A stretch of 64,000 bases of DNA from Endozoicomonas sp. G2_2 (GCF_017744135.1 NZ_JAGHQU010000010.1:1-64000), one strand, 5' to 3'; counted from the stretch's first letter, positions 26,821 through 37,327 are shown. The notes: a model not told the origin generated them from the letters alone. Numbers and translations: made by a program.

Positions 26821-27114
26821 ATGGGTTCCCGATCGATCTATCTCGATGTCGCGGCGTTGCTGAGAACACCGCGTATCGGGTTCTGGCAGCGCTATCGGCT
26901 ACGCAAGCTTGTGTCCGATGCCCGTGATCCCTTGCTTTCGAGCCTGGTTCGAGAACTGGTGTCCGCCCACGCGTCGCCAGCACAGGACAAGGCTGATCGG
27001 GAAGGTCCCCGCGTTGCGCTGGACCGCTATTGCCACGCCCGGCTTCTGGGTTCGAGGCGCCCACAGGCTGATGCTCGCGCGTGCCCGCATCATGGCGCTG
27101 TGATGGCAAAGTAG
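26821..27114 (+). CDS. Hypothetical small protein in the tRNA cluster flank
   Basis: 97 codons from ATG 26821, with AAGGTGA (26810-26816) at a usable distance. The first 55 residues (GSRSIYLDVAALLRTPRIGFWQRYRLRKLV) look like an amphipathic folded segment; the rest is low-quality, rich in Arg and His. An 8-bp inverted repeat ATATAGCG/CGCTATAT (26762-26791) lies upstream. I recognise no family. It may be an orphan gene, a decayed gene, or chance. The 160 bases after it and 150 before it hold nothing else that I can identify. Confidence 0.3.
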   Translation: MGSRSIYLDVAALLRTPRIGFWQRYRLRKLVSDARDPLLSSLVRELVSAHASPAQDKADREGPRVALDRYCHARLLGSRRPQADARACPHHGAVMAK

Positions 27115-27276
27115 CGCCGATTTGGCGCAGCGGCGCACACGAGCGCTTCGGTCGGCGCCTAATTCCTGGCGCTTCATTCGTAAAAGCGCTGAATGTCACC
27201 GCTCGCAATGGTTGAATGCACCGCGTACGGACCCATCTCCTGCAGCTGTACACACACCGTATTCTAGAGTCAGGCG

Positions 27277-28269
27277 ATGGAAACGCTCGATCTCGACAAC
27301 CGCGGCCTGCAAACCTCGCGTATCGGTCTGGGAACCTGGGCCATTGGCGGCTGGATGTGGGGCGGTACAGACGAAGCCGAGTCGATCCGCACGATTCAGA
27401 GCGCCCCCGATCACGGCATCACGCTGATCGACACCGCGCCGGTCTACGGTTTTGGCCGGTCCGAAGAAATCGTCGGCAAGGCCGTCAAGCATGGCGGAAT
27501 GCGCGATCAAGTCGCGCTGGCCACGAAATGCGCTCTTGAGTGGGATGCCAAGGAGCGCGTGGCGCGCAACGCCACCAAGCAGCGTATTTTTAAGGAAGCC
27601 GACGATTCGCTACGGCGCCTGCAGACGGACGTGATCGATCTGCTGCAGGTGCACTGGCCTGACCCGAATGTCGACGTGCGCGAGACCGCCGAAGCGATGG
27701 CGCGCCTGCAGCAAGACGGCAAGATCCGCGCAATCGGCGTATCCAACTTCACGCCGGAACAGTTGGACGCGTTCAGCGAAGTCGCCACCGTCGATGTTGC
27801 ACAAAATCCCTACAACCTGTTCGAGCGTCAGATCGACGATGACGTGTTGCCGTGGGCGCAGGCGCATGATGCGCGCCTGCTGGCCTATGGCGCGCTCTGC
27901 CGCGGGCTGCTGTCCGGGCGTATGCACGCCGACCGCGAGTTCCCGGGTGACGATCTGCGCAACAACGACCCGAAGTTCCAGCAGCCGCGCTTTGGTCAGT
28001 ATCTGGCCGCCGTGGACGCGCTGGAGCAATTCGCTCAGGACAACTACGGCAAGCACGTGCTCGATCTCGCGATTCGCTGGGTGCTGGATCAGTACCCGCA
28101 CAGCGTGGCGCTCTGGGGGGCGCGCAAGCCCGATCAGCTCGAGGCGGTCGACAACGTCTGGGGCTGGCAGCTCGACGACAGTGCTCGCGAACAGATCAAG
28201 GAAATCGTCGATGCCCACGTGACCGACCCGGTCGGTCCGGAATTCATGGCGCCGCCGGCGAGGGCATAG
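27277..28269 (+). CDS. Aldo/keto reductase
   Basis: 330-residue TIM-barrel oxidoreductase using NADPH. The catalytic tetrad Asp52, Tyr57, Lys84 and His126 is present in IDTAPVYGFGRSE, LATKCAL and LQVHWPDP. AIGVSNFTPEQL and the C-terminal SVALWGARKPDQL (cofactor phosphate region) are typical of the general-stress/YajO-like branch. Substrate cannot be inferred. Monocistronic between the tRNA cluster and tig. Confidence 0.92.
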   Translation: METLDLDNRGLQTSRIGLGTWAIGGWMWGGTDEAESIRTIQSAPDHGITLIDTAPVYGFGRSEEIVGKAVKHGGMRDQVALATKCALEWDAKERVARNATKQRIFKEADDSLRRLQTDVIDLLQVHWPDPNVDVRETAEAMARLQQDGKIRAIGVSNFTPEQLDAFSEVATVDVAQNPYNLFERQIDDDVLPWAQAHDARLLAYGALCRGLLSGRMHADREFPGDDLRNNDPKFQQPRFGQYLAAVDALEQFAQDNYGKHVLDLAIRWVLDQYPHSVALWGARKPDQLEAVDNVWGWQLDDSAREQIKEIVDAHVTDPVGPEFMAPPARA

Positions 28270-28307
28270 GCCGGGGCGCGCCATTTCGCAGGTCGGCTGT
28301 GCAGGCT

Positions 28308-28316
28308 TGATATACT
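28308..28316 (+). promoter_or_regulatory. Extended -10 promoter element for tig
   Basis: TG-A-TATACT at 28308-28316, five of six bases matching TATAAT, 82 bases before the tig start codon. -35 is not evident. Confidence 0.55.
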
Positions 28317-28398
28317 TGCCGGTCGACAATCGCAAACGCAGGCGCCACGAAATAATCGCGGCGCCGTTCATACTGACAAGATCGCATAGAGGTAGTTA

Positions 28399-29724
28399 AT
28401 GGACGTTTCTGTTGAGAATCCCGGTGGGCTGGCCCGTCGCCTCAAGGTTCAGATCCCGGCCGAACGGGTCACCGAGGCGGTCGATGCCAAGGTCAAGCGC
28501 GTCGGTCAGCACGCCAAGATTCCGGGGTTTCGTCCGGGCAAGGCGCCGCTGAAGGTTCTTTACCAGCGCTATGGCGCCCAGGCGCGTCAGGAAGCGGCCG
28601 GCGAGCTGATCCAGAGCGTCTATCCCGAAGCGATCGAGCAGGCCGAGCTCAAGCCGGCCGGCCAGCCGCAGATCGAGCTGGGCGATTTCAAGGAAAACGA
28701 GCCGCTCGAGTTCACGGCGAGCTTTGACGTTTATCCCGAGGTCGAGCTCACCGGCCTCGACGGCATCAAGGTCGAGAAACCGGTCGTGGAGGTCGCCGAT
28801 GCTGATGTCGACAAGACCATCGAGCGCATCCGTGAGCAGAACAAGGCGTATGAAGCCGTAGAGCGTGAATCGCAGGACGGTGATCAGGTCGTGGTCGATT
28901 ATGTCGGCCGTATCGATGGCGAAGCCTTCGAAGGCGGTACGGGCAACGATATCGAGGTCAATCTCGGCGAGCAGCAGTTCCTGCCGGATCTCGAGCGTGC
29001 ATTGGTCGGCCGCAAGGCGGACGAGCAATTCGATGTCGACGTGTCCTTCCCGGAGGACTACGGCGCGAAGGACCTCGCCGGCAAGACGGCGAACTTCGAT
29101 GTCACCGTCAAGACGGTCAAGGAAGCCAAGCTGCCGGAAATCGACGACGAGTTCCTCAAGCAGATGGGCGTCGAGGAAGGCGGCGTCGATGCGCTCAAGG
29201 AAAAGGTTCGTGAGTCGCTCGAGCAGGAAGCAAAGCACGCAGTCGACACCAGCGTGAAGACGCAGGTGATGGACGGCGTGCATGCGGCCAACCCCATCGA
29301 GGTGCCCGAATCCATGGTCGCGCAGGAAATCGACCGCATGCGCAAGGAAGCATTGCAGCGCATGCCCCAGGAAATGCAGGGCGATGAGGAGCAGGCCAAG
29401 AAGCTGCTGCCCGACGAAGTGCTGCGCGAAAACGCCGAGCGCCGGGTGGCGCTGGGTCTGCTGATCGCTGAAGTGATCTCCGAAAAGGAGCTCGAGCTCG
29501 ATCAGGAGCGCGTCACCAACAAGATGGAAGAAGTGGCTTCCGGTTACGGTGATCAGGCCGAGCAGGTCAAGGCTTACTATCAGCAGAACCCGCAGCTCAT
29601 GCAGGGGCTGCAGGCGATGGTCATGGAAGAGCAGGTGGTCGACAAGCTGCTGGAAGGCGCGACCGTGACCGAGAAGGAAACCGAGCTCGACGAACTACTC
29701 AACGCCCAGCGTCAGAACGGTTGA
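28399..29724 (+). CDS. tig: Trigger factor (ribosome-associated chaperone and prolyl isomerase)
   Basis: 441 residues. The ribosome-docking signature [12 protein letters not shown] is at about 43-54; the FKBP-type domain follows ([17 protein letters not shown], about 163-240); the rest is the helical chaperone arm ending with Gln/Glu-rich sequence. It binds nascent chains at the exit tunnel. ATG 28399 is preceded by AGAGGT. First gene of the tig-clpP-clpX-lon-hupB-ppiD block. Confidence 0.97.
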   Translation: MDVSVENPGGLARRLKVQIPAERVTEAVDAKVKRVGQHAKIPGFRPGKAPLKVLYQRYGAQARQEAAGELIQSVYPEAIEQAELKPAGQPQIELGDFKENEPLEFTASFDVYPEVELTGLDGIKVEKPVVEVADADVDKTIERIREQNKAYEAVERESQDGDQVVVDYVGRIDGEAFEGGTGNDIEVNLGEQQFLPDLERALVGRKADEQFDVDVSFPEDYGAKDLAGKTANFDVTVKTVKEAKLPEIDDEFLKQMGVEEGGVDALKEKVRESLEQEAKHAVDTSVKTQVMDGVHAANPIEVPESMVAQEIDRMRKEALQRMPQEMQGDEEQAKKLLPDEVLRENAERRVALGLLIAEVISEKELELDQERVTNKMEEVASGYGDQAEQVKAYYQQNPQLMQGLQAMVMEEQVVDKLLEGATVTEKETELDELLNAQRQNG

Positions 29725-29770
29725 TCCCGACCGTTCGACGCATTTGAAGCGGCAAGGAAAACCCAAGCTT

Positions 29771-30424
29771 ATGGCAGACAACAGTCAGAATACGCCGGCC
29801 CAGAATCTGGGCCTGATCCCGATGGTCATCGAGCAGACGGCGCGTGGCGAGCGTTCGTTCGATATCTACTCGCGCCTGCTCAAGGAGCGCGTGATCTTCG
29901 TCGTCGGCCCGATCGACGACCACATGGCCAATCTCATTGTCGCCCAGCTGCTGTTCCTCGAGTCCGACAACCCGGACAAGGATATCCAGCTCTACATCAA
30001 CTCGCCGGGCGGCGTGATCACGGCGGGCATGTCGATCTACGACACGATGCAGTTCATCAAGCCCGACGTGGCCACCATGTGTCTCGGCCAGGCGGCCAGC
30101 ATGGGCGCGGTGCTTCTGGCCGGCGGCGCCGAGAACAAGCGCTACTGCCTGCCGAACTCGCGCATCATGATCCATCAGCCGCTGGGCGGCTTCCAGGGTC
30201 AGGCCACGGATATCGAAATCCATGCCCGTGAGATTCTGCACGCGCGTGAACGCCTCAACGAGGTGCTCGCGCACCACACGGGCCAGCCGCTGGACAAGAT
30301 CAAGAACGATACCGAGCGCGACTTTTTCATGAGTTCGAAGGAAGCCACCGAGTACGGCGTCATCGACGATGTGCTCACGTCGCGCGCGGCGCTTTCGGGC
30401 CAGGGTGCCGGCAAGGAGAAATAA
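29771..30424 (+). CDS. clpP: ATP-dependent Clp protease proteolytic subunit
   Basis: 217 residues. Catalytic triad Ser110 (GQAASMGA), His135 ([10 protein letters not shown]) and Asp184 (TERDFFMS). The N-terminal [23 protein letters not shown] is the axial-loop region; residues before it are the propeptide. Forms the tetradecameric chamber fed by ClpX. ATG 29771 lies 46 bases after tig with AAGGAAAA about ten bases upstream; a TTG at 29744 is less likely. Confidence 0.97.
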   Translation: MADNSQNTPAQNLGLIPMVIEQTARGERSFDIYSRLLKERVIFVVGPIDDHMANLIVAQLLFLESDNPDKDIQLYINSPGGVITAGMSIYDTMQFIKPDVATMCLGQAASMGAVLLAGGAENKRYCLPNSRIMIHQPLGGFQGQATDIEIHAREILHARERLNEVLAHHTGQPLDKIKNDTERDFFMSSKEATEYGVIDDVLTSRAALSGQGAGKEK

Positions 30425-30527
30425 ACGCCTTGTTTCATGACACGGTGGTTTAAAAACCGTGACAAGCGTTTATCCGGTATGCCATACAGGACGTATGGCA
30501 GGCCCAGACTGAAGAGGTCCTAAGACA

Positions 30528-31805
30528 ATGGCGGAAGACTCCAACAGCACCGGCGGCTCGAACGGCAACTCCGGCCGCACCCTCTACTGCTCGTTCTGCG
30601 GAAAGAGCGAGCACGAGGTTCGCAAGCTGATCGCTGGTCCGTCGGTATTCATCTGCGACGAGTGCGTGGATCTGTGCAACGACATCATGCGCGAGGAACT
30701 CGCGAGCAAGCCGGCCAAGAAAGGCCTGCCGAGCCCGCAGGAAATCAAGCATGTGCTGGACGATTACGTGATTGGCCAGGAGTCGGCCAAGAAGATCCTC
30801 GCCGTGGCGGTGTATAACCACTACAAGCGCCTCAACGCCGAAACCGGTGAGGGCGAGGTCGAACTGCAGAAATCCAACATCCTGATGATCGGGCCGACGG
30901 GTTGCGGCAAGACGCTGCTCGCCGAGACGCTTGCCCGGATGCTGGACGTGCCGTTCGCGATCGCTGACGCGACCACGCTGACCGAAGCGGGTTATGTCGG
31001 CGAGGATGTCGAGAACATCATCCAGAAGCTGCTGCAGAAGTGCGATTACGATGTCGACAAGGCCCAGCGCGGCATTGTCTACATCGACGAGATCGACAAG
31101 ATCTCGCGCAAGTCGGAAAACCCGTCGATCACGCGTGACGTGTCCGGCGAGGGCGTGCAGCAGGCGCTGCTCAAGCTCATCGAGGGCACCACGGCCAGCG
31201 TGCCGCCGCAGGGTGGTCGCAAGCATCCGCAGCAGGAATTCCTGCAGGTGGACACCGGCGGCATCCTGTTCATCGTCGGCGGCGCGTTCGCCGGCCTGGA
31301 CAAGACTATTTCGAGCCGTGAAGGGCGCTCGGGCATCGGCTTCTCCGCCGAGGTCAAGGGTCAGGACGACCAGCGCTCGCTGGGCGATATGCTCGCGACC
31401 GTCGAGCCGGAGGATCTGGTCAAGTATGGCCTGATTCCCGAGTTCGTCGGCCGCCTGCCGGTGATCGCCACGCTCGAGGAGCTCGACGAGACGGCGCTTA
31501 TCTCGATCCTGCGCGAACCCAAGAACGCATTGACCAAGCAGTACGCCAAGCTCTTCGAGATGGAGGACTGCGAACTCGAGCTGCGCGAGGACGCGCTGCG
31601 GGCGATCGCCAACCGCGCGATGGAGCGCAAGACCGGCGCCCGTGGCCTGCGCACGATTCTCGAGTCGATTCTGCTCGACGTGATGTACGAACTGCCGGCG
31701 ATGGAAAACGTATCGAAGGTCGTCGTGGACGAAGCGGTGGTCAAGGGCGATGCCCAGCCATATATCGTCTACGAGAACGCGGACGCCACACGCGCCGGCG
31801 CCTGA
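30528..31805 (+). CDS. clpX: ClpX, ATPase/unfoldase subunit of Clp protease
   Basis: 425 residues. N-terminal zinc finger Cys21, Cys24, Cys43, Cys46; Walker A GPTGCGKT, Walker B VYIDEIDK, the GYVGEDVE pore loop region, and the IGF-type contact loop to ClpP in [10 protein letters not shown] 103-base gap after clpP contains inverted repeats (TGCCATAC/GTATGGCA around 30480-30500) that may be a processing site or internal promoter region. Confidence 0.97.
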   Translation: MAEDSNSTGGSNGNSGRTLYCSFCGKSEHEVRKLIAGPSVFICDECVDLCNDIMREELASKPAKKGLPSPQEIKHVLDDYVIGQESAKKILAVAVYNHYKRLNAETGEGEVELQKSNILMIGPTGCGKTLLAETLARMLDVPFAIADATTLTEAGYVGEDVENIIQKLLQKCDYDVDKAQRGIVYIDEIDKISRKSENPSITRDVSGEGVQQALLKLIEGTTASVPPQGGRKHPQQEFLQVDTGGILFIVGGAFAGLDKTISSREGRSGIGFSAEVKGQDDQRSLGDMLATVEPEDLVKYGLIPEFVGRLPVIATLEELDETALISILREPKNALTKQYAKLFEMEDCELELREDALRAIANRAMERKTGARGLRTILESILLDVMYELPAMENVSKVVVDEAVVKGDAQPYIVYENADATRAGA

Positions 31806-31852
31806 CCCGCCCGGCGCCGAACAGGGCGCCGGGCTCGATTGCGGCACGCGTG

Positions 31853-31879
31853 ATTGAAAACCGCAGGCGTACCCGCAAT
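31853..31879 (+). promoter_or_regulatory. Candidate heat-shock (sigma-32) promoter for lon
   Basis: ATTGAAA ending at 31859 followed, 12 bases later, by CCCGCAAT (31872-31879). This resembles the sigma-32 consensus CTTGAAA / CCCCAT-T and lies 60 bases before lon, a known heat-shock gene. A 9-bp hairpin without a T-run (31810-31833) precedes it. Confidence 0.4.
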
Positions 31880-31938
31880 CTTCAGGTGAAATCCACGGTG
31901 GCCGGCGTTCTGCCGGCCGCTTTTTACGCGAGGGTCCA

Positions 31939-34326
31939 ATGACGGACAACACCCTGGTACCTGTACTGCCGCTACGGGACGTCGTCGTCTTCCCGCACAT
32001 GGCAATCCCGCTTTTCGTTGGCCGCGAGAAGTCGATCACCGCGCTGGAAGCGGCGATGGCGGAGGACAAGAAGATTCTTCTGGTCGCCCAGAAATCGGCG
32101 GATATCGACGACCCGGGGGCCGACGACATCTACGAAGTCGGTACGCTGGCCTCCATCCTGCAGCTGCTCAAGCTGCCCGACGGCACGGTCAAGGTGCTCG
32201 TGGAGGGCGCCGATCGCGCGCGTCTGAACAATCTGCACGAGGCCGACGGCAGCCTGGTCGCCAGCTGGGACGTCATCGAGGACGGCGAGGACGACAGCGC
32301 CGAGGCGGATGCGCTCATGCGCTCGGCGATCTCGACGTTCGAGTCCTACGTCAAGCTCAACAAGAAGGTGCCGGCCGAACTGCTGCCGTCGCTGTCGAGC
32401 ATGGACTCGATCGGGCGCCTGGCCGACACGATCGCGGCGCATCTCAATCTCAAGCTCGACGAGCGCCAGGACGTGCTCGAGATCGCGGACGCGCAGGCGC
32501 GCCTGGAGCATATCGTCGCCAAGACGGATGCCGAGATCGAGGTGCTGCAGATCGAGAAGAAGATCCGCGGCCGCGTTAAGCAGCAGATGGAGAAGTCGCA
32601 GCGCGAGTACTACCTCAACGAACAGATGAAGGCCATCCAGAAGGAACTGGGTGAGATCGACGACGCGCCGAACGACCTGGACGAACTCGAGGAGAAGATC
32701 GAAAAGGTCGGCATGCCCAAGGAGGTCAAGAAAAAGGCCACCACGGAGTTCAACAAGCTCAAGAGCATGTCGCCGATGTCGGCGGAAGCCACGGTGGTGC
32801 GCAACTACCTGGATTGGCTGGTCGACGTGCCGTGGAAGAAGCGTTCCAAGACCAAGATCGACCTCAAGCAGGCCCAGGAAACGCTGGATGCGGACCACTA
32901 CGGCCTCGAGCGGGTCAAGGAACGTATCGTCGAGAATCTGGCGGTGCAGAGCCGCGTGAAGAAGATCAAGGGACCGATCGTCTGTCTCGTTGGCCCACCC
33001 GGTGTCGGCAAGACGTCGCTCGGCCGCTCCATCGCGCGCGCCACGAACCGCGAGTTCGTGCGCATGAGCCTGGGCGGCGTACGTGACGAAGCCGAGATCC
33101 GGGGGCACCGGCGCACCTATATCGGTTCGCTGCCCGGCAAGATCATCCAGAACATGGCCAAGGTCGGCGTGCGCAATCCGCTGTTCCTGCTCGACGAAGT
33201 CGACAAGATGGCCATGGACTTTCGCGGCGATCCCGCGTCGGCGCTGCTCGAGGTGCTCGACCCGGAGCAGAACAACACTTTCGCGGATCACTATCTTGAA
33301 GTGGACTACGACCTGTCGCAGGTCATGTTCGTTTGCACCGCGAACACGCTCAATATTCCGGCGCCGCTGCTGGATCGCATGGAAGTGATCCGGCTGTCCG
33401 GCTATACCGAAGACGAGAAGGTCAACATCGCCGAGCGCTACCTTGTGCCCAAGGCGATGAAGGAAAACGGACTCGAGGAGGAAGAGCTTGCGATCTCCGA
33501 CAACGCGTTGACCGACGTCATCCGTCGCTACACGCGCGAAGCGGGGGTCCGAAACCTCGAACGCGACATCTCCAAGATCTGCCGCAAGGTCGTCAAGGAA
33601 CTGGTCAGCAAGGAGAAGGACGGTTCCGTCCAGGTCTCCAAGCGCAATCTCGACAAGTATCTGGGCGTGCCCAAGTTCCGTTATGGTCGCGCCGAGGAGA
33701 GCGACAGCGTCGGGCAGGTGACCGGTCTCGCATGGACCGAGGTCGGCGGCGAACTGCTGTCGATCGAGTCCGCAGCGGTGCCGGGCAAGGGCAAGCCGCT
33801 GAACACCGGCTCGCTTGGCGACGTGATGCAGGAATCCATTCAGGCGGCGCTCACGGTGATCCGTTCGCGCGCCGCCGCGCTGGGTCTCGAGCGCGATTTC
33901 ATGCAGAAGTCCGACCTGCATGTGCACGTACCGGAGGGCGCAACGCCCAAGGACGGGCCGAGTGCCGGCATCGGCATGTGTACGGCGATGATCTCGTCGC
34001 TGACGCAGATTCCTGTGCGGGCCGATGTGGCGATGACCGGCGAGATCACGCTCAGAGGCGATGTGTTGCCGATTGGCGGGCTGAAGGAAAAGCTGCTGGC
34101 GGCGCACCGTGGCGGTATCAAGATCGTCGTCATACCGCATGAAAACACCAAGGATCTCGCGGAGATACCGGCGAACATCAAGAATCGACTCGATATTCGT
34201 CCGGTGCGCAAGATCGACGAGGTGCTCGATATTGCCCTGACTCGCAAGCCGCGACCGCTCAACGAGGAGCAGGCCGGAGCGGACAATCCGGGCAAGAACG
34301 ACCCGACCGGTCTGCGGGCGCATTAG
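31939..34326 (+). CDS. lon: Lon ATP-dependent protease
   Basis: 795 residues, LonA type. The N-terminal substrate domain starts [14 protein letters not shown]; coiled-coil helix to about 320; Walker [10 protein letters not shown] near 355; proteolytic dyad Ser675 (DGPSAGIG) and Lys718 ([14 protein letters not shown]). Degrades misfolded and regulatory proteins. GAGGGT precedes the ATG. The Lys/Pro-rich last 25 residues are a variable tail. Confidence 0.97.
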   Translation: MTDNTLVPVLPLRDVVVFPHMAIPLFVGREKSITALEAAMAEDKKILLVAQKSADIDDPGADDIYEVGTLASILQLLKLPDGTVKVLVEGADRARLNNLHEADGSLVASWDVIEDGEDDSAEADALMRSAISTFESYVKLNKKVPAELLPSLSSMDSIGRLADTIAAHLNLKLDERQDVLEIADAQARLEHIVAKTDAEIEVLQIEKKIRGRVKQQMEKSQREYYLNEQMKAIQKELGEIDDAPNDLDELEEKIEKVGMPKEVKKKATTEFNKLKSMSPMSAEATVVRNYLDWLVDVPWKKRSKTKIDLKQAQETLDADHYGLERVKERIVENLAVQSRVKKIKGPIVCLVGPPGVGKTSLGRSIARATNREFVRMSLGGVRDEAEIRGHRRTYIGSLPGKIIQNMAKVGVRNPLFLLDEVDKMAMDFRGDPASALLEVLDPEQNNTFADHYLEVDYDLSQVMFVCTANTLNIPAPLLDRMEVIRLSGYTEDEKVNIAERYLVPKAMKENGLEEEELAISDNALTDVIRRYTREAGVRNLERDISKICRKVVKELVSKEKDGSVQVSKRNLDKYLGVPKFRYGRAEESDSVGQVTGLAWTEVGGELLSIESAAVPGKGKPLNTGSLGDVMQESIQAALTVIRSRAAALGLERDFMQKSDLHVHVPEGATPKDGPSAGIGMCTAMISSLTQIPVRADVAMTGEITLRGDVLPIGGLKEKLLAAHRGGIKIVVIPHENTKDLAEIPANIKNRLDIRPVRKIDEVLDIALTRKPRPLNEEQAGADNPGKNDPTGLRAH

Positions 34327-34367
34327 CCGCGCCGTGGCCGTCACGCGGATCGTGGTGTAAGCCTTTG

Positions 34368-34397
34368 TTGACGGTAGAAAGAGGCGCTTGGTATAAC
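34368..34397 (+). promoter_or_regulatory. Promoter for hupB
   Basis: TTGACG (34368-34373), 18-base spacer, TATAAC (34392-34397) with TG one base upstream, the best promoter in the window. The 140-base leader contains a 7-bp hairpin GCCCGGC/GCCGGGC (34415-34436). Confidence 0.75.
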
Positions 34398-34541
34398 AGC
34401 GGCTTATGTTCGCCGCCCGGCATTTGAAAGCCGGGCCGCGAACGCGCATGGTCGGCGATGCGTTCGCGATCGGGCGCATACCACCGAGGCTCCCCGCGGG
34501 CCTCACAGATCACTTGTTTCATTCCTCAGGGGAATCTTGCT

Positions 34542-34814
34542 ATGAACAAAACCGAACTAGTCGACGCGGTCGCTGATGATGCCGACCTGTCCAAGGCCGA
34601 CGCCTCGCGTGCCGTGGACGCCATGATCGACGCCGTGACCGACGCCCTGAAGAAAGGCGACAAGGTATCTCTCGTGGGCTTCGGCGTGTTCTCCGTGCGC
34701 GAGCGTGCCGCCCGCCAGGGTCGCAACCCGAAGACCGGCCAGTCGATCACCATCCCGGCCGGTAAAACTCCCGGTTTCAAGGCTGGTAAAGCGTTGAAAG
34801 ACGCTGTAAACTAG
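34542..34814 (+). CDS. hupB: DNA-binding protein HU-beta
   Basis: 90 residues: [12 protein letters not shown] start, [25 protein letters not shown] beta-arm and the [16 protein letters not shown] end. Histone-like nucleoid protein that bends DNA. CAGGGGA precedes ATG 34542. Own promoter at 34368, between lon and a tRNA group. Confidence 0.97.
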   Translation: MNKTELVDAVADDADLSKADASRAVDAMIDAVTDALKKGDKVSLVGFGVFSVRERAARQGRNPKTGQSITIPAGKTPGFKAGKALKDAVN

Positions 34815-34857
34815 CGCGCCTTCGCTGGGTGAACGGCAACGCCGGCCACGCCAGAGA

Positions 34858-34933
34858 GGGTGCTTAGCTCAGTTGGTAGAGCGTCGCCCTTACAAGGCGA
34901 ATGTCGGCGGTTCGAATCCGTCAGCACCCACCA
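34858..34933 (+). tRNA. tRNA-Val (anticodon TAC)
   Basis: Acceptor GGGTGCT/AGCACCC, anticodon stem TCGCC/GGCGA with loop CTTACAA giving TAC, CCA encoded. 43 bases after hupB, so hupB readthrough could supply the transcript. Confidence 0.96.
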
Positions 34934-34945
34934 TTAAGGTTTTTC

Positions 34946-35022
34946 GGAGCGGTAGTTCAGCTGGTTAGAATGCCGGCCTGTCACGCCGGAGGTCGCGGGT
35001 TCGAGTCCCGTCCGCTCCGCCA
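34946..35022 (+). tRNA. tRNA-Asp (anticodon GTC), copy 1
   Basis: Acceptor GGAGCGG/CCGCTCC, anticodon stem CCGGC/GCCGG with loop CTGTCAC giving GTC, CCA encoded. Sequence identical to the copy 214 bases downstream, including the TTTTC just before it. Confidence 0.96.
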
Positions 35023-35059
35023 AGTCTCTATCGATGCTTGCATCGGTTCGGGCGAAGGA

Positions 35060-35087
35060 AAGGCCCTCCCCGGAGGGTCTTTTTTTG
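35060..35087 (+). terminator. Terminator after tRNA-Asp copy 1
   Basis: GGCCCTC pairs with GAGGGTC (one G-T pair) across a short C-rich loop, followed by eight T. A small CGATGC/GCATCG hairpin lies just upstream. Confidence 0.8.
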
Positions 35088-35159
35088 TTTTCGTTTGTTG
35101 GACAGAGTTGCGGTGTTGCGCGACGCGCAATCTGTAGTCGGTCCGGCGAGCAAGTTTTC

Positions 35160-35236
35160 GGAGCGGTAGTTCAGCTGGTTAGAATGCCGGCCTGTCACGC
35201 CGGAGGTCGCGGGTTCGAGTCCCGTCCGCTCCGCCA
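35160..35236 (+). tRNA. tRNA-Asp (anticodon GTC), copy 2
   Basis: Exact duplicate of 34946-35022. The region between copies has no obvious promoter; the shared flanks suggest a tandem duplication of a tRNA-plus-terminator unit. Confidence 0.96.
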
Positions 35237-35271
35237 GTCTTTGTCGATGCATGCATCGACTCGGACACTGA

Positions 35272-35298
35272 AAAGCCCTCTTCGGAGGGCTTTTTTTT
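35272..35298 (+). terminator. Terminator after tRNA-Asp copy 2
   Basis: AAAGCCCTC / GAGGGCTTT around a TTCG tetraloop, followed by eight T. It resembles the terminator after copy 1 in sequence and distance. Confidence 0.9.
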
Positions 35299-35446
35299 GG
35301 CTGCGATTCGCCCGTCGCCAGTGGCTGCGTGATACATCGCTCACTGCCATGCGCGCCACGTCTGCGGCACAATGGCGGCTTCGCGCGCGGCGTCACCAGC
35401 GACGTCGCGACGCACGAGCAAAAGAACCAACGCGGGAGCGCGATCA

Positions 35447-37327
35447 ATGCTGCAGAGAATTCGCGACAACGCCAGCGGCCCGCTGGCCTATGTCGTCGTC
35501 GCCGTCATCACCCTGGTATTCGGTGTCTGGGGCATCGGCTCCTATTTCACGCCATCCGCGGATCCGGTCGTCGCCAATGTCGGTGGCACGGATATCACGC
35601 GCAATCAGCTCCAGCGCGCCTACGACCAGCGTTACCAGCGCCTGCGCCAGATGATGGGGGACAATTTCGACCCGAGCGTGATCTCGTCGGAGCAGCTGCG
35701 GCGTACCGTGCTGCAGTCGATGATCAATAACGAGGTGCTCGATCAGTACGCGCAGGATGCGGGCTACCGCGTGACCGATGCCGCGTTGCTCGGCGCGATT
35801 CGCAGCAACCCGCAGTTCCAGGCGAACGGCGAGTTTTCGGCGCAGCGCTATCGCGGTCTTCTGGCCCAGGCGGGGATTGCGCCGGCGCAGTACGAGGCGA
35901 GCCTGCGCAGCGATCTGAAGGGACAGCAGCTGCGCGGCGAGATTTCGCAAAGCGCGTTCGCATCGCCTGCGGAGGTCGATCAGGCCTGGCAGCTGGCGAA
36001 CCAGCAGCGCCGTGTGCGCTATCTCGCTTTCGATCCGGCGAATTATCGCGATGCGGTCGATGTCAGCGACGACGAGATCGAATCCTATTATCAGGACAAC
36101 AACGACGCGTTCCAGGCGCCGGAGCGCGTGAAGCTGTCCTACGTGTCGCTGGACCGGGCCAGCGCCCAGGCCGATGCCACCGCCCCGGACACGCAGACAT
36201 TGCGTGAGCTGTTCGACCAGAATCGTTCGCAGTTCGGTGAAGCCGAACGCCGCAGCGGCGGTCAGCTGCGTGTCGCGATCGAAGGCGATGGCAGCGCGGC
36301 CCGCGAGACGATCCAGCAGTTGGCCGCGGCCGAGGGTGATCTCGAAACGCGCGCCGAACAGGCCGAGGGCGCGGAGTATCGGCCGATCGACGAAGCGCAG
36401 CAGGGTGACCTGCCCTCGGCCGTGGGCCAATCCCTGTTCGAACTCGGCGAAGGCGAGACGTCGACGCCGGTCAAGGGCGACGATGGCTGGTACCTGGTCG
36501 CTCTGGAAAGCGTGACACCCGCGACAACGCCAGAATTCGATGATCCTGATGTACAGGCCCAGCTGAAGGCCATCGCGAGCGCACAGCAGGCGCAGCAGGC
36601 GTTCGCGGACAAGTCCGAGCGTCTCGAGTCGCTGGCCTACGAGGCGCCGAACGATCTGAAGACACTTGCCGATGAACTCCGGCTTGAAATCCAGACCACC
36701 GACTGGATCACGCGGGAGCAGGGCCCGGGTATCGGCCAGTACGATGCGATTCGCAAGGCCGCGTTCTCGGATGCGGTGATCAAGGACGAGCTCAACAGCA
36801 CGCCGATCCAGCTGGGTGCGGAGCGCCGCGTGGTCCTGCGTGTTGCCGAGCACGAGCCGGCCAAGCGCAAGCCGCTCGAAGCGGTACGCGACGAGGTGCG
36901 CGAGCGGCTCATCGCGCGCAAGGCCAGCCAGAAGGCACGCGAGGCCGCGCAAGCGGCGCTGACGCAGGCGAAGTCCGGCGACGAGCTCGATCGACTGGCC
37001 GCGGACGGCGGGCCGTCGGTCGAGGACGCGGGATATGTACGCCGGTCCAGTCGCGATATCGACGCCCGGATCAGCGAAGCCGCGTTCAATGTGTCGCAGC
37101 CGAGCGAGGACGAACCACGCTATCGCGTAACGGCGACCGGCGATGGCCGGATCGCGCTGGTCGCGGTCGATGGCGTGCGCGAAGCCTCGGGCGAGGATGT
37201 CCAGACGCCGCGGGCGCAGTTTGCACAGCAGCAGCAGCGCTATATTTCGCGTCTCGAGTACGCAACGCTCAGCGATTACCTGCGCAGTCAGACGGACGTC
37301 GAGATCAACGAGGATCGCCTCAACTAG
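35447..37327 (+). CDS. ppiD: PpiD-type periplasmic chaperone/peptidyl-prolyl isomerase (SurA N-terminal domain)
   Basis: 626 residues. A single membrane anchor at 13-34 (LAYVVVAVITLVFGVWGIGSYF) with the bulk in the periplasm; SurA-like N-domain (TRNQLQRAYDQR ... INNEVLDQYAQ) and a weakly conserved parvulin domain near 270-360, as in E. coli PpiD, which is a chaperone rather than a strong isomerase. ATG 35447 follows GGGAG. It ends the quality-control block begun by tig. Confidence 0.92.
   Translation: MLQRIRDNASGPLAYVVVAVITLVFGVWGIGSYFTPSADPVVANVGGTDITRNQLQRAYDQRYQRLRQMMGDNFDPSVISSEQLRRTVLQSMINNEVLDQYAQDAGYRVTDAALLGAIRSNPQFQANGEFSAQRYRGLLAQAGIAPAQYEASLRSDLKGQQLRGEISQSAFASPAEVDQAWQLANQQRRVRYLAFDPANYRDAVDVSDDEIESYYQDNNDAFQAPERVKLSYVSLDRASAQADATAPDTQTLRELFDQNRSQFGEAERRSGGQLRVAIEGDGSAARETIQQLAAAEGDLETRAEQAEGAEYRPIDEAQQGDLPSAVGQSLFELGEGETSTPVKGDDGWYLVALESVTPATTPEFDDPDVQAQLKAIASAQQAQQAFADKSERLESLAYEAPNDLKTLADELRLEIQTTDWITREQGPGIGQYDAIRKAAFSDAVIKDELNSTPIQLGAERRVVLRVAEHEPAKRKPLEAVRDEVRERLIARKASQKAREAAQAALTQAKSGDELDRLAADGGPSVEDAGYVRRSSRDIDARISEAAFNVSQPSEDEPRYRVTATGDGRIALVAVDGVREASGEDVQTPRAQFAQQQQRYISRLEYATLSDYLRSQTDVEINEDRLN

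Noticed and set aside
31808-31835. Terminator after clpX
   Set aside because: A 9-bp hairpin is present but no T-run follows, so it is not a standard Rho-independent terminator.
31972-34506. 844-codon minus-strand frame antisense to lon
   Set aside because: Long antisense frames are common opposite GC-rich genes. The translation is His/Arg/Leu-rich with no domain, while Lon on the plus strand is complete.
34901-35250. Frames giving VVQLVRMPACHAGGRGFESR twice
   Set aside because: Translation of the two tRNA-Asp genes, not a protein.
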